This document shows positions 34,496 through 43,520 of a stretch of 64,000 nucleotides of DNA, in pieces. A model generated the notes under the pieces. That model searched no databases. It had not been told where the DNA came from and worked only from the letters and a program-made list of their open reading frames with translations. Position 1 is the stretch's first letter. Every line of letters starts with the position of its first letter. The translations under genes were made by a program, and so were the position numbers. The DNA comes from Eubacteriales bacterium (GTDB taxonomy: Bacteria; Bacillota; Clostridia; Lachnospirales; Lachnospiraceae), in assembly GCA_030536575.1 (NCBI GenBank), contig JAUNPS010000024.1:1-64000 (forward strand), given 5' to 3'.

Positions 34496-35356
34496 CTAAC
34501 CGTTCATTTTTTTCCGGAGCACCTCAAGAAAACTGATGTTGTTGATTTTCAGCAGACGGGTCACTTTGGAAGACTTCCGAATCACCACCGTGTCGCCCAG
34601 ATCCAGGTGCACAGAGGTATCTCCGTCAAAAACCGCCTCCGCCCCCTCATGAGCCCCGGTGTGTCCCGCCGCCACCTCCACCGTGATCTCCACGTCATCC
34701 GGCAGGACGACGCTGCGGGTATTCAGGGTGTGGGGGGCAATGTGCGAAATCAGGATCAGGGACGCCTCCGGGGATACCAGCGGCCCGCCCACGGAAAGGC
34801 TGTATCCGGTGGAGCCGGTGGGGGTCGCGATGATAATGCCGTCCGCGCTGCTGGCGTTTAAGAATTCGCCGTTTACATAAATATGAAAATCCAGAATCCG
34901 AAGCCTTCCGTGGCGTCCGATCACAATATCGTTTAACGCAATGTCCTGCAAAAGCTTTTTCCCTTTGTGATAGGCCGAACCTTCCAGCATCATCCGGTCT
35001 TCCACCAGATACTGATCCAGGATCAGGCGGTCAATGGCCGCCTTGACGCCTGTCCGGTCGATCTCCGCCAGATAGCCCAGGGTTCCCATATTGATCCCCA
35101 GAAGCGGGATATTCCGCCCCTGCAGGTCTCTGGACGCCTGCAGCAGGGTTCCGTCGCCGCCCACCACCAGGACGCATTCCACGTCCTCCGGTATCTGATT
35201 CGCATCCGTATATTTATAGGGAGTCCTGGAACCGCCGTTCCCGTTTTCAGAGACCAGACATTCCTTCCCTTTTTCCGCCAGATATTCCTGGATCGTCCGG
35301 GTCACGTGAAAATCCGGATCTTTCTGGCCGTTTGTGATCACATAAAATTTCTCCAT
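34496..35356 (-). CDS. nadK: NAD kinase
   Basis: 286 aa. The ATP-binding motif is LVVGGDGTLLQASR. The NAD site carries IIATPTGSTGYSLSVGGPLV, and PHTLNTRSVVLPDD follows. It phosphorylates NAD to NADP in the cytosol. It lies between tlyA (8 nt) and argR (17 nt) in the usual clostridial order. Size is normal. Confidence 0.97.
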   Translation of the reverse strand: MEKFYVITNGQKDPDFHVTRTIQEYLAEKGKECLVSENGNGGSRTPYKYTDANQIPEDVECVLVVGGDGTLLQASRDLQGRNIPLLGINMGTLGYLAEIDRTGVKAAIDRLILDQYLVEDRMMLEGSAYHKGKKLLQDIALNDIVIGRHGRLRILDFHIYVNGEFLNASSADGIIIATPTGSTGYSLSVGGPLVSPEASLILISHIAPHTLNTRSVVLPDDVEITVEVAAGHTGAHEGAEAVFDGDTSVHLDLGDTVVIRKSSKVTRLLKINNISFLEVLRKKMNG

Positions 35357-35364
35357 CTCTCTAC

Positions 35365-36171
35365 CTAGTCCAGGGCGCCGTGGGCCTCTTCCACAATTTT
35401 TTCGGGCTTCACCGGAATTTCTTCCTGCACATAGCCCTCTTCCCGCTTCCGCAGGTGAAGCAGGTATTCGATGTTTCCCTCCGGGCCTTTGATCGGGGAA
35501 AACTCCAGGTTTTTAATCTCGTACCAAATGCCGGACGCATAGGCGATCACCTTTTCGATGACTTCCAGATGCACCGCCTGATCCCGGACAACGCCCTTTT
35601 TCCCTACTTTTTCCCTTCCCGCTTCAAACTGGGGCTTGATCAGGCAGACCACTTCGCCGTCTTCTGTGAGCAGCTCCCGCACCGGAAGCAGCACCTTTGT
35701 CAGCGAAATAAAGGAAACGTCAATGGACGAAAAGGCTGGTTTTTCCGCGATTTGATCGGGCGTCACATAGCGGATGTTCGTTTTTTCCATACAGACGACT
35801 CTTGGATCCTGGCGGAGCTTCCAGTCGAGCTGGCCGTGGCCCACGTCGATGGCGTAAACCTTTACCGCGCCGTTTTGCAGCATACAGTCCGTAAAACCGC
35901 CCGTAGAGGAACCCACGTCCATACAAACCTTTCCTTCCAGAGTCAGGTCAAAATGGCTCATGGCCTTTTCCAGCTTTAACCCTCCGCGGCTGACATATTT
36001 CAGCGTACTTCCCTTCACGGTAATCTCCACGTCTTCCGGGAACATGGAACCTGCCTTGTCTTCCCGCTGCCCGTCCACGAACACATTGCCCGACATAATT
36101 ACCGCCTTCGCTTTTTCCCTGGAGGAGGCCAGGGCGCGCTTTACCATCAGTACATCCAATCGTTCTTTCAT
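35365..36171 (-). CDS. tlyA: TlyA-family rRNA 2'-O-methyltransferase
   Basis: 268 aa. An N-terminal S4 RNA-binding domain (ERLDVLMVKRALASSREKAK) is followed by an FtsJ-like methyltransferase: CMDVGSSTGGFTDCMLQ (SAM site), YAIDVGHGQLDWKLR, DVSFISLTKVLLPV, VCLIKPQFEAGREKVGKKG. TlyA methylates 16S and/or 23S rRNA; older names call it a haemolysin. It overlaps dxs by 4 nt. Confidence 0.95.
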   Translation of the reverse strand: MKERLDVLMVKRALASSREKAKAVIMSGNVFVDGQREDKAGSMFPEDVEITVKGSTLKYVSRGGLKLEKAMSHFDLTLEGKVCMDVGSSTGGFTDCMLQNGAVKVYAIDVGHGQLDWKLRQDPRVVCMEKTNIRYVTPDQIAEKPAFSSIDVSFISLTKVLLPVRELLTEDGEVVCLIKPQFEAGREKVGKKGVVRDQAVHLEVIEKVIAYASGIWYEIKNLEFSPIKGPEGNIEYLLHLRKREEGYVQEEIPVKPEKIVEEAHGALD

Positions 36172-38042
36172 GCTTTCTCCAATCCGGTGAACCCGGCAAT
36201 AATTTTTTTCAGAATGGATTCCGCGTCGATGCCCGTTTCCTTTCGCAGCACCTCCACGTTTCCGTGTTCAATATAGTCGTCCGGCAATGCAATAGTCAGC
36301 ACCTTTACCGGGCTCTGGATATCGTTGTAATACTCCAGCACATGGTCGCCAAAGCCGCCGCTTCGGACATTTTCTTCCATGGTTACGACCATCGTGTGTT
36401 CTTTCTGTACCTGAAGCAGAAGGTCTTCGTCAATGGGTTTCACAAACCGGACATTGATCAGGGTACAGTTAAAGCCCCGAATCCGCAGCTCGTGCCGCAC
36501 TTCCACAGCCGTTTTCACCATACTGCCCACGGCGAGGATCGCAATGTCTGTCTCATCGTACAGGACTTCGCTCTTTCCGTAGACGATCGGCGCGCGGAAC
36601 TGCTCCAGCCCGTCGTAGGCCTCGCCCCGCGGATAGCGCAGCGCAATCGGCCCCGTGTAATTCACGGCAAATTTCATCATGTCGGAAAGCTCCCATTTAT
36701 TTTTCGGGGCCATCACGCACATGTTTGGAATACTTGACAGGTAAGACAGGTCGAAAATGCCCTGATGGGTTTCCCCGTCGCTTCCGACCAGGCCTGCCCG
36801 GTCGATGGCGAACACCACATGCAGGTTCTGGATACAGACGTCATGCAGCACCTGGTCGTATGCCCGCTGAAGGAAGGACGAGTAGACCGCCACCACGGGC
36901 TTCAGCCCGGACGCCGCCAGCCCCGCTGCAAACGTCACCGCGTGTTCCTCCGCGATTCCCACATCGAAAAAGCGCTCCGGGAACATATTTCGGAAACGCT
37001 TCAGCCCGGTTCCGTCCGGCATGGCCGCGGTAACAGCTACCACCAGCGGGTCGCGGTCTCCGAATTTCCGCATCACAGTCGAAAAAATGTCCGTATAATT
37101 GGCCTTCAGCCTCTTGTGGCTCGGCAGCCCGGTCTCGATTTCGAAGGGCTCCGCCCCGTGGAATCTGGCCGGATGGCGCTCGGCAGGCTCGTAGCCTCTG
37201 CCCTTCTGGGTCGCCACGTGCAGGAGCACCGGACCTTCCACTTTCATCGCCTTTTTCAGCTCGCGTACAAGCTGTTCGATGTTATGGCCGTCGACGGGGC
37301 CTAAGTAGGTCAGCCCCATATTTTCAAAATACATGCCCGGAATCAGCAGTTCTTTGATCCCGCTTTTCGTCTTCCGGATATGCTCCACCATCCGCTCCCC
37401 GTAGACCGGAATCCGGTTCAGGGTGTTGGTGATCCCGGTTTTCAGGCCGGTGTAGCCGTCGTTGGTGCGCAGGGTGCTGAGATAGGTATTTAAACCGCCC
37501 ACATTTTCGGATATGGACATGTTGTTGTCATTTAAAATGATGATAAAATTGCTTTTTACTTCGGAAGCATTGTTCAGGGCTTCGAAAGCCATGCCTCCGG
37601 TCAGTGCGCCGTCCCCGATCACGGAAACGACCCGGTAATCCTCCCCAAGGATTTCCCGTCCGCGGACATAGCCAAGCCCCGCCGAAATGGAGGTGGAGCT
37701 GTGCCCGGTATCAAAGGCGTCGCAGGCGCTTTCTTTCCGTTTGGGGAATCCGCTCATACCGCCGTACTTTCGCAGGGTATCGAACCCGTCCCTCCGTCCG
37801 GTCAGTAATTTGTGGGTGTAGGACTGGTGTCCCACATCCCAGATGATTTTATCCTTTGGCAGATCCAGAGCCAGGTGCAGCGCAATGGTCAGCTCCACGA
37901 CCCCCAGATTCGAAGCCAGATGCCCGCCGTTCGCGCTGATCTTCTGAATCAGGAACTGGCGGATCTCCGCGGCCAGCGGCTCTAATTCCTGCTTTTCCAG
38001 TTTTTTTACATCCCCCGGTTCGTTTATCTTCTCCAGATACAT
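36168..38042 (-). CDS. dxs: 1-deoxy-D-xylulose-5-phosphate synthase
   Basis: 624 aa, thiamine-diphosphate enzyme. Motifs are DKIIWDVGHQSYTHKLLTG, the GDGALTGGMAFEALNNASE ThDP/Mg site, and the transketolase domain with FFDVGIAEEHAVTFAAGLA and HVVFAIDRAGLVGSDG. It makes DXP from pyruvate and glyceraldehyde-3-phosphate, the first step of the MEP isoprenoid route that feeds undecaprenyl phosphate. It is 11 nt after ispA and coupled to tlyA by overlap. Confidence 0.98.
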   Translation of the reverse strand: MYLEKINEPGDVKKLEKQELEPLAAEIRQFLIQKISANGGHLASNLGVVELTIALHLALDLPKDKIIWDVGHQSYTHKLLTGRRDGFDTLRKYGGMSGFPKRKESACDAFDTGHSSTSISAGLGYVRGREILGEDYRVVSVIGDGALTGGMAFEALNNASEVKSNFIIILNDNNMSISENVGGLNTYLSTLRTNDGYTGLKTGITNTLNRIPVYGERMVEHIRKTKSGIKELLIPGMYFENMGLTYLGPVDGHNIEQLVRELKKAMKVEGPVLLHVATQKGRGYEPAERHPARFHGAEPFEIETGLPSHKRLKANYTDIFSTVMRKFGDRDPLVVAVTAAMPDGTGLKRFRNMFPERFFDVGIAEEHAVTFAAGLAASGLKPVVAVYSSFLQRAYDQVLHDVCIQNLHVVFAIDRAGLVGSDGETHQGIFDLSYLSSIPNMCVMAPKNKWELSDMMKFAVNYTGPIALRYPRGEAYDGLEQFRAPIVYGKSEVLYDETDIAILAVGSMVKTAVEVRHELRIRGFNCTLINVRFVKPIDEDLLLQVQKEHTMVVTMEENVRSGGFGDHVLEYYNDIQSPVKVLTIALPDDYIEHGNVEVLRKETGIDAESILKKIIAGFTGLEKA

Positions 38043-38053
38043 GTATTCACCCT

Positions 38054-38941
38054 CTATTTTTCCCGGCTTACCAGATCCAGGATCAGGCTTCGCAGGAACG
38101 GATTGGAGGCTTTTAAGCCATCCAGCCGTGCGACGGCCCGTTTGGAAATGGTTTCCACGTCCTCTTTTGCTTTTTCGATCCCTTCCAGGGTCACGTAGGT
38201 GGCCTTGTGGTTCTTTTCATCACTGTTCACCGGCTTACCGAGGACTTCGGTCGTGCTGGTGACGTCTAAAATGTCGTCCCGGATCTGGAAGGCTAGACCT
38301 ACGTCCCGGCCAATCTCTTCCATGGCGTCGATTTCTTCCCCGGAAGCGCCCGCCAAAGCGGCGCCCACCATCAGGGAGGCCTCGATCAGCGCGCTGGTCT
38401 TCAGCCGGTAAATGAAATCGATCCGGTCTCTGTCCGGCGCATAGCCTTCGTACTGCACATCCACCGACTGGCCGCCTAACATCCCGTAAACCCCCGTTTT
38501 TCTTGTCAGGATGGTCAGGGCACGGCCAATGCCCGGATTTTCCGGTTCGAATTGGAAAGCCTGGCAGGCTGTTTCGTATGCGTAGTTCAGCAGGGCGTCC
38601 CCCGCCAGGATCGCCATAGCCTCGCCGTAGACGATGTGTGTGGTTTTCCGGCCACGGCGGTACTCGTCGTTGTCGATGGCAGGAAGGTCGTCGTGAATCA
38701 GGGAATGGGTGTGAATCATTTCCATCGCGGCCATGAAAGGCTCGATGACATTCCCGGTTCCGCCGAACATCCGGTAGGCCTGGCGCATCAGGATCGGGCG
38801 CAGGCGCTTGCCGCCGGCAGTCATGCTGTAGTTCATGGCCTCCAGAAGCGTTCTCTGGAAGCCCTCCTCGGCCGGAAGGTATCTATGAATAATCTCTTCG
38901 GCCAGGGCTGTTTCTGCTTTCTGTTCTTCTTTAAAATTCAT
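38054..38941 (-). CDS. ispA: Farnesyl/geranyl diphosphate synthase (polyprenyl synthetase)
   Basis: 295 aa. The first aspartate-rich motif is SLIHDDLPAIDNDEYRRGRKT, the second is LAFQIRDDILDVTS. GGKRLRPIL near the N-terminus binds diphosphate. It builds C10-C15 (or longer) prenyl chains. ATG 38941 overlaps the xseB end by 11 nt and gives the common MNFKEE start; ATG 38953 is less likely. Chain length cannot be decided from motifs alone. Confidence 0.95.
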   Translation of the reverse strand: MNFKEEQKAETALAEEIIHRYLPAEEGFQRTLLEAMNYSMTAGGKRLRPILMRQAYRMFGGTGNVIEPFMAAMEMIHTHSLIHDDLPAIDNDEYRRGRKTTHIVYGEAMAILAGDALLNYAYETACQAFQFEPENPGIGRALTILTRKTGVYGMLGGQSVDVQYEGYAPDRDRIDFIYRLKTSALIEASLMVGAALAGASGEEIDAMEEIGRDVGLAFQIRDDILDVTSTTEVLGKPVNSDEKNHKATYVTLEGIEKAKEDVETISKRAVARLDGLKASNPFLRSLILDLVSREK

Positions 38942-39149
38942 TGACTTCCCCATTCTCGTTCAGGATCAGCATGTTTTTCTCGACCCGGTCTATTTTTTCG
39001 TTGCAGCTTTTTAGAAGGAGCATGCCTTCCTGATATTTCTGAAAGGATTCCTCAAGGGAAATCTCCCGGCTTTCCATTTTTGCAATGATTTCTTCCAGAA
39101 GCTGAAATGATTCCTCTAAGGACATGCCTGCTAATTCTTTTTCGTCCAT
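38931..39149 (-). CDS. xseB: Exodeoxyribonuclease VII small subunit
   Basis: 72 aa. The family core SLEESFQLLEEIIAKMESRE, then ISLEESFQKYQEGMLLLKSC, is present. ATG 39149 follows GGAGGAACC; it lies inside the end of xseA (19-nt overlap) as usual. The longer open frame upstream is not coding. It forms the small subunit of the ssDNA exonuclease with XseA. Confidence 0.96.
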   Translation of the reverse strand: MDEKELAGMSLEESFQLLEEIIAKMESREISLEESFQKYQEGMLLLKSCNEKIDRVEKNMLILNENGEVNEF

Positions 39150-40420
39150 GGTTCCTCCCTTTCTTCTGTCCGCTCGGCTACGGCTAAGATGCGGCCGTCC
39201 GCCACGTCGATCTGAAGCGGTATCCCGGCGCGAACCTGGGAAATGCTTGTAATTTTCTGATTCTGGCCATCCGACAGCCATGCGTAGCCCTGGTTCAGTT
39301 TATCCAGCGGCGAAAGCCCTTTCATTTTTTCGATGTAGAGCTGCATCCGGTGTTTCGCGCCGGCAAGCTGCTGCTCCATCCCGCGGTTCAGACGCCCGGA
39401 AAGTTCCTGGGCCTGCCCCTGTTTTTCCCGGATCTGTTCAGCCAGGAGACGGTTTAAGAGCTCTTCCTGGTCGGCCAGGCGCTGGCGTTTTTCCCGGATC
39501 TGGTTTTCCGGACTCAAGTGGCTGACTTTTAGCTGGTACTGGATCAGCTTCTGCCGCTTCGCGTCCAAGTTTGCCGCCATCAGGGTGTCCAGCCGTTTGT
39601 GATACAGGGCCATCCGGTCAAGTATCTGGCGGATATCCGCGACGGCCAGCTCGGCGGCAGCGGATGGGGTCGGCGCGCGCAGGTCGGCAACGAAATCGGC
39701 GATGGTCGTGTCGGTCTCGTGGCCCACCGCCGAGATCACCGGTGTCTCGCATGCGAAGATGGCTCTGGCGACTTTTTCTTCGTTAAAGGCCCATAAATCC
39801 TCGATGGAGCCGCCGCCCCGGCCGACGATGATCGCGTCCACGCCGTAGGCGTCCAGCATGCGGATGCCTTTGACAATACTGTCTGCCGCCCCTTCTCCCT
39901 GCACCAGGGCCGGGTAGAGAATGAGCTGGATGAAGGGGTTCCGGCGTTTGGAAATGTTTAAAATGTCCCGGATCGCGGCCCCGGTGGGGGCGGTCACGAT
40001 TCCCAGTTTCCGGATATAGGCGGGTATGGGCTGTTTGTATTCCGGGGCGAACATTCCCATTTCTTCCAGTTCTTTTTTCAGGGCTTCGAATTTTTCGTAC
40101 AGGAGCCCGGCGCCTTCCTGACGGATTTCGTTGGCATAGAGCTGGTAGCGTCCGTCCCGTTCGTAGACGGTTATGGTTCCCAGGACGATGACCTGCTGGC
40201 CGTCCGCCATGCGGAAGGCCAGGCCTTTGCGGGAGCTGGCGAACATGACACAGGCGATGGTTCCTGAGGCGTCTTTTAAGGAAAAATAGATGTGGCCGGA
40301 GGTGTGGTATTTGCAGTTGGATACCTCGCCCCGGACGTAGATGCGCTTCAGGAGGAAGTCCTGGGTGAACATGTTTTTGATGTAGGCATTTACCTGCCCG
40401 ACGGAATAGACGTTCTGCAT
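39131..40420 (-). CDS. xseA: Exodeoxyribonuclease VII large subunit
   Basis: 429 aa. An N-terminal OB-fold (VYSVGQVNAYIKNMFTQDFL; SGHIYFSLKDASGTIACVMF) is followed by the catalytic region IGIVTAPTGAAIRDI-type (KLGIVTAPTGAAIRDILNIS) and VGRGGGSIEDLWAFNEE, ISAVGHETDTTIADFVADLR. The C-terminal part is coiled coil. It degrades single-stranded DNA with XseB and joins nusB upstream (12 nt). Confidence 0.97.
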   Translation of the reverse strand: MQNVYSVGQVNAYIKNMFTQDFLLKRIYVRGEVSNCKYHTSGHIYFSLKDASGTIACVMFASSRKGLAFRMADGQQVIVLGTITVYERDGRYQLYANEIRQEGAGLLYEKFEALKKELEEMGMFAPEYKQPIPAYIRKLGIVTAPTGAAIRDILNISKRRNPFIQLILYPALVQGEGAADSIVKGIRMLDAYGVDAIIVGRGGGSIEDLWAFNEEKVARAIFACETPVISAVGHETDTTIADFVADLRAPTPSAAAELAVADIRQILDRMALYHKRLDTLMAANLDAKRQKLIQYQLKVSHLSPENQIREKRQRLADQEELLNRLLAEQIREKQGQAQELSGRLNRGMEQQLAGAKHRMQLYIEKMKGLSPLDKLNQGYAWLSDGQNQKITSISQVRAGIPLQIDVADGRILAVAERTEEREEPWTKKN

Positions 40421-40432
40421 GGGCGGCTCCTT

Positions 40433-40828
40433 TTATGCAATTTTACCCAAAATACCGTTGATAAATGCGGAGGAGTCGTCTCCGCCGAAGAGTTTTCCCA
40501 ATTCGACGGCTTCGTTGATGGCCACGCCGGTGGGGATGTCTTCGTCGTATTTCATTTCGTAGACGGCCAGGCGCAGGATGTTGACATCTACCCGGCTCAT
40601 ACGGGCGACTTTCCAGCCTTTGGAAGCATTGTCCAGCGTCTGGTCGATCTCACCGCATTTTTCCCGGATGCGGCTGTATTTTTCCCGGATGTAGGTTTCG
40701 TCTTTCTCTTCTGCTTCCGGGAGTTTGTCGAAATACAGGGTAAGCTGCTCCGGGATTTCTTCCTGTTCGTGGAATTCAGCCAAAAACAGCAGCTTGAATA
40801 TGTGTTCTCTGAGTTCTCTTCTGCTCAT
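40433..40828 (-). CDS. nusB: Transcription antitermination protein NusB
   Basis: 131 aa, all-helical. It opens [20 protein letters not shown] and ends in the family signature [20 protein letters not shown], then [16 protein letters not shown] 40828 follows AAGGAA; the open frame to 40945 is low-complexity and rejected. It binds boxA RNA with NusE in rRNA antitermination. Confidence 0.96.
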   Translation of the reverse strand: MSRRELREHIFKLLFLAEFHEQEEIPEQLTLYFDKLPEAEEKDETYIREKYSRIREKCGEIDQTLDNASKGWKVARMSRVDVNILRLAVYEMKYDEDIPTGVAINEAVELGKLFGGDDSSAFINGILGKIA

Positions 40829-40957
40829 TTCGAGTTCCTTTCTGTGGAAAATGCAAGGTGGCGGCAGGGCCTGCATGGGCGGGTGTGGCGAAAAAGGGGT
40901 TGCCGCAGATGCAGCAGCCCCGTGTTTTCCCGCAGAACGTTTCAATGCATTTCTGGC

Positions 40958-41344
40958 CTATCGCTGTTTTTCCATGCTGACGCTGGCGATCCGGATGTTG
41001 ACGTCGGATACGGTTAAGCCGGTCATGTTTTCGATGGCGCTCTTGACTCTCTCCTGGACTTTCTGGCAGGTCTTGGGGACGCTGTAGCCGTAGTCGATGT
41101 TCAGGGTAACGTCAACGGTAACAACGCCTTCTTCGACGGAGACTTTGATGCCTTTGGAGAGGCTTTTCATGCCGAGTTTGCTGACAAGTTCTTTGGTGAT
41201 GTTTCCGGCCATGCTGGCGACGCCTTCGACTTCGGTGGCGGCCAGGCCGGCGATGATGGCGACGACTTCGTCGGCGATCTGGACCTGGCCGAAACTTTCG
41301 TCGGCCTGGGTCATATATGCGTTCTGGTTATCTTCTTTTCCCAT
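40958..41344 (-). CDS. Asp23/Gls24-family envelope stress protein
   Basis: 128 aa. It has the family core FGQVQIADEVVAIIAGLAAT, then EVEGVASMAGN, and the second half KVSVEEGVVTVDVTLNIDYG with CQKVQERVKSAIENMTGL. ATG 41344 follows AGGAGG. It is cytosolic and may attach to membrane partners. It sits at the head of the nusB-xseAB block as in most Clostridia, with its own promoter. Confidence 0.93.
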   Translation of the reverse strand: MGKEDNQNAYMTQADESFGQVQIADEVVAIIAGLAATEVEGVASMAGNITKELVSKLGMKSLSKGIKVSVEEGVVTVDVTLNIDYGYSVPKTCQKVQERVKSAIENMTGLTVSDVNIRIASVSMEKQR

Positions 41345-41393
41345 GGTGTGTACCTCCTGGTGTTTGATTCCATTCGTGTGGCGTTCTGGGTTT

Positions 41394-41422
41394 ATTATAA
41401 CAAAAAAATGTGGTTTTGCAAA
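41394..41422 (-). promoter_or_regulatory. asp23-nusB operon promoter
   Basis: Minus strand TTTGCA (41417-41422), 17 nt, perfect TATAAT (41394-41399). It lies between repeat copy C and the gene. Confidence 0.7.
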
Positions 41423-41450
41423 CACCTTTTCGTGAATTCGCGGGGCAGAG

Positions 41451-41736
41451 CCGTTCACTCCTATGCCAGCCTTGATCATTTCTTACCACGTAATCATGAC
41501 CGAACCCCACCGTGCCGTCGAAAACCTTCCGGGGAACGGGGCAACGTCATCACCAAGCTTCCCCTAACTGCGACTAGGACGCTCAGGAATGCCTTCGCGC
41601 CCAAGTCTTAGTAAGGGGCGATCTCGTCTCTTCCTAAGTACGCCCCTCGAAACACGTCCCCGCAAGCTTTCCGCCTTCCCGGCGGCTGTATATAGCGAAC
41701 TTGGACGTACCAAAAGGCTGGCGTATATGTGAACGG
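41451..41736 (+). repeat. Structured interspersed repeat, family 1, copy C
   Basis: This takes up most of the 434-bp gap between prfC and asp23. Helices: CCGTTCAC (41451-41458) with GTGAACGG (41729-41736); GCCAGCC with GGCTGGC; CCGGGGA (41529-41535) with TTCCCGG (41676-41682); ACGGGGcaACGT (41536-41547) with ACGTCCCCG (41654-41662); GACTAGGACGC (41572-41582) with GCGCCCAAGTC (41597-41607); AGGGGCG (41614-41620) with CGCCCCT (41641-41647). The last helix is a C-G pair where copies A and B have U-G. Function unknown. Confidence 0.85.
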
Positions 41737-41745
41737 TAACGGCAC

Positions 41746-41772
41746 GGCGACAGGCTCCCCGCTGGGCGTCGC
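41746..41772 (-). terminator. Stem-loop after prfC
   Basis: GGCGAC paired with GTCGCC around a 15-nt loop, just past the prfC stop. No T-run, so termination is uncertain. Confidence 0.35.
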
Positions 41773-41778
41773 CTGGCG

Positions 41779-43365
41779 TCACCGTCCGAATTCCGCCAGC
41801 TTCAGCCCTTTGTTCCGGTCAAGGGTCATTCCAATGCTCCAGGCGTTAACCCAGAGAAGCAAGGGCCGCCCCTTCAGGTCGCAGACTTTCTTCATGTCAG
41901 AGGTTCCGACAATCTTGTCCATGTCGATCTCTTCGTTTTCGATCCAGCGGATGTGCTCGTAGGGGAGCTGATCCATGCGGATCTCCACATTATATTCGTT
42001 TTCCAGGCGGTATTTCAGGACTTCGAACTGGAGGACGCCTACGACGCCTACGATGATTTCTTCCATCCCGGTGTGGAACTCCTGGAAGATCTGGATCGCG
42101 CCTTCCTGGGCGATCTGGTTAATGCCTTTTACGAACTGTTTCCGCTTCATGGTATCCACCTGGCGCACGCGCGCGAAATGCTCCGGCGCGAACGTCGGAA
42201 TCCCTTCATAAGCGAACTTTTTCCCCGGCATGCAGATCGTATCCCCGATTGAAAATACGCCCGGATCAAACACACCGATAATATCCCCGGCATAAGCCTT
42301 GTCCACAATATGGCGCTCCTGGGCCATCATCTGCTGCGGCTGGGAAAGCCGCATTTTTTTATCGCCCTGAACATGGTAGACTTCCATGCCCGCGTCAAAT
42401 TCGCCCGAACAGATGCGCATAAACGCGATGCGGTCCCGGTGCGCCTTATTCATATTCGCCTGAATCTTAAAGACAAAAGCGGAAAACTCTTCCTCCATCG
42501 GCTCTACCACGCCGCAGTCCGCCATCCGCGCCAATGGCGGCGTCGTCATCTTCAGGAAATGCTTCAGGAAAATCTCCACGCCAAAGTTCGTCAGCGCCGA
42601 CCCAAAGAACACCGGCGACAATTCCCCGCGGCTCACCAGCTCCTGGTCGAACTCCGCGCTGGCCCCATCCAGCAGCTCGATCTCATCTAAAAGCTGCGCT
42701 TTCTGATACTGATCCACCACTTCGTCGATTTCCGGGGAATCCAGCGGAATTTCCCTGGCTTCTCCCTCTTTCGTCCCCTTTTCAGTATCCGAAAAGACCG
42801 TGATCTTCCCGCTTCCGCGCTCGTACACGCCCTTAAAATTCTTCCCGGAACCGATGGGCCAGTTAATGGGGCAGGTGGCAATCCCCAGCTCTTTTTCGAT
42901 ATCATCCAGCAGCTCGAACGTGTCGTTCGCATCCCGGTCCATCTTATTAATAAAAGTAAAGATCGGGATGTGGCGCATCACGCAGACCTTGAACAGCTTC
43001 CTTGTCTGGGCTTCCACGCCCTTGGACGCGTCAATGACCATCACCGCCGAATCCGCCGCCATCAGCGTCCGGTAGGTATCCTCCGAGAAATCCTGATGCC
43101 CCGGCGTATCCAGAATATTGATGCAATATCCGTCATAATTAAACTGTAAAACCGACGAGGTAACGGAAATACCTCTCTCCTTTTCAATCTCCATCCAGTC
43201 GGAAACGGCATGCCTTGCGGTCGCCTTTCCCTTTACGGACCCCGCCAGGTTAATCGCCCCGCCGTAGAGCAGGAATTTCTCTGTCAGAGTCGTCTTTCCT
43301 GCATCGGGATGGGAGATAATGGCAAAAGTCCGGCGTTTCTTTATTTCATTCGTTCTGTCAGCCAC
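41779..43365 (-). CDS. prfC: Peptide chain release factor 3 (RF3)
   Basis: 528 aa translational GTPase. G1 ISHPDAGKTTLTEKFLLYGG, G2 region EKERGISVTSSVLQF, G3 LDTPGHQDFSEDTYR, G4 FINKMDRDANDTFELLDDIE. It recycles RF1/RF2 after peptide release. The best start is GTG 43365, 6 nt after GGAGGA, giving VADRTNEIKKRRTFAII and the normal family length; an ATG at 43470 would read through the promoter. It sits between spoIIIAH and asp23, which are usually adjacent in related genomes. Confidence 0.95.
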   Translation of the reverse strand: MADRTNEIKKRRTFAIISHPDAGKTTLTEKFLLYGGAINLAGSVKGKATARHAVSDWMEIEKERGISVTSSVLQFNYDGYCINILDTPGHQDFSEDTYRTLMAADSAVMVIDASKGVEAQTRKLFKVCVMRHIPIFTFINKMDRDANDTFELLDDIEKELGIATCPINWPIGSGKNFKGVYERGSGKITVFSDTEKGTKEGEAREIPLDSPEIDEVVDQYQKAQLLDEIELLDGASAEFDQELVSRGELSPVFFGSALTNFGVEIFLKHFLKMTTPPLARMADCGVVEPMEEEFSAFVFKIQANMNKAHRDRIAFMRICSGEFDAGMEVYHVQGDKKMRLSQPQQMMAQERHIVDKAYAGDIIGVFDPGVFSIGDTICMPGKKFAYEGIPTFAPEHFARVRQVDTMKRKQFVKGINQIAQEGAIQIFQEFHTGMEEIIVGVVGVLQFEVLKYRLENEYNVEIRMDQLPYEHIRWIENEEIDMDKIVGTSDMKKVCDLKGRPLLLWVNAWSIGMTLDRNKGLKLAEFGR

Positions 43366-43441
43366 GATGATTCCTCCATTTTTTCTCTTTATCGGTAACG
43401 CGGGCGCACCCGCCGTCAATCCGGCGGGTACATCTTTCGCT

Positions 43442-43470
43442 ATTCTATCAATTTTCGATTTCCCTGTCAA
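43442..43470 (-). promoter_or_regulatory. prfC promoter
   Basis: Minus strand TTGACA (43465-43470), 17 nt, TAGAAT (43442-43447). Confidence 0.75.
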
Positions 43471-43481
43471 CGGCAGATTCG

Positions 43482-43518
43482 AAAAAAGGCCGCTTCCCCT
43501 TCCGGCAGAAGCAGCCCT
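43482..43518 (-). terminator. spoIIIA operon terminator
   Basis: On the minus strand GGCTGCTTC, 11-nt loop, GAAGCGGCC, then TTTTTTCG. It lies on the far side of repeat D1 from spoIIIAH. Confidence 0.75.
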
Positions 43519-43520
43519 TT

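Noticed and set aside
41564-41782. Minus-strand frame of 72 codons inside repeat copy C (and matching frames in copies A and B)
   Set aside because: Conserved only through the repeat; divergent outside it; no ribosome site; overlaps the prfC end.
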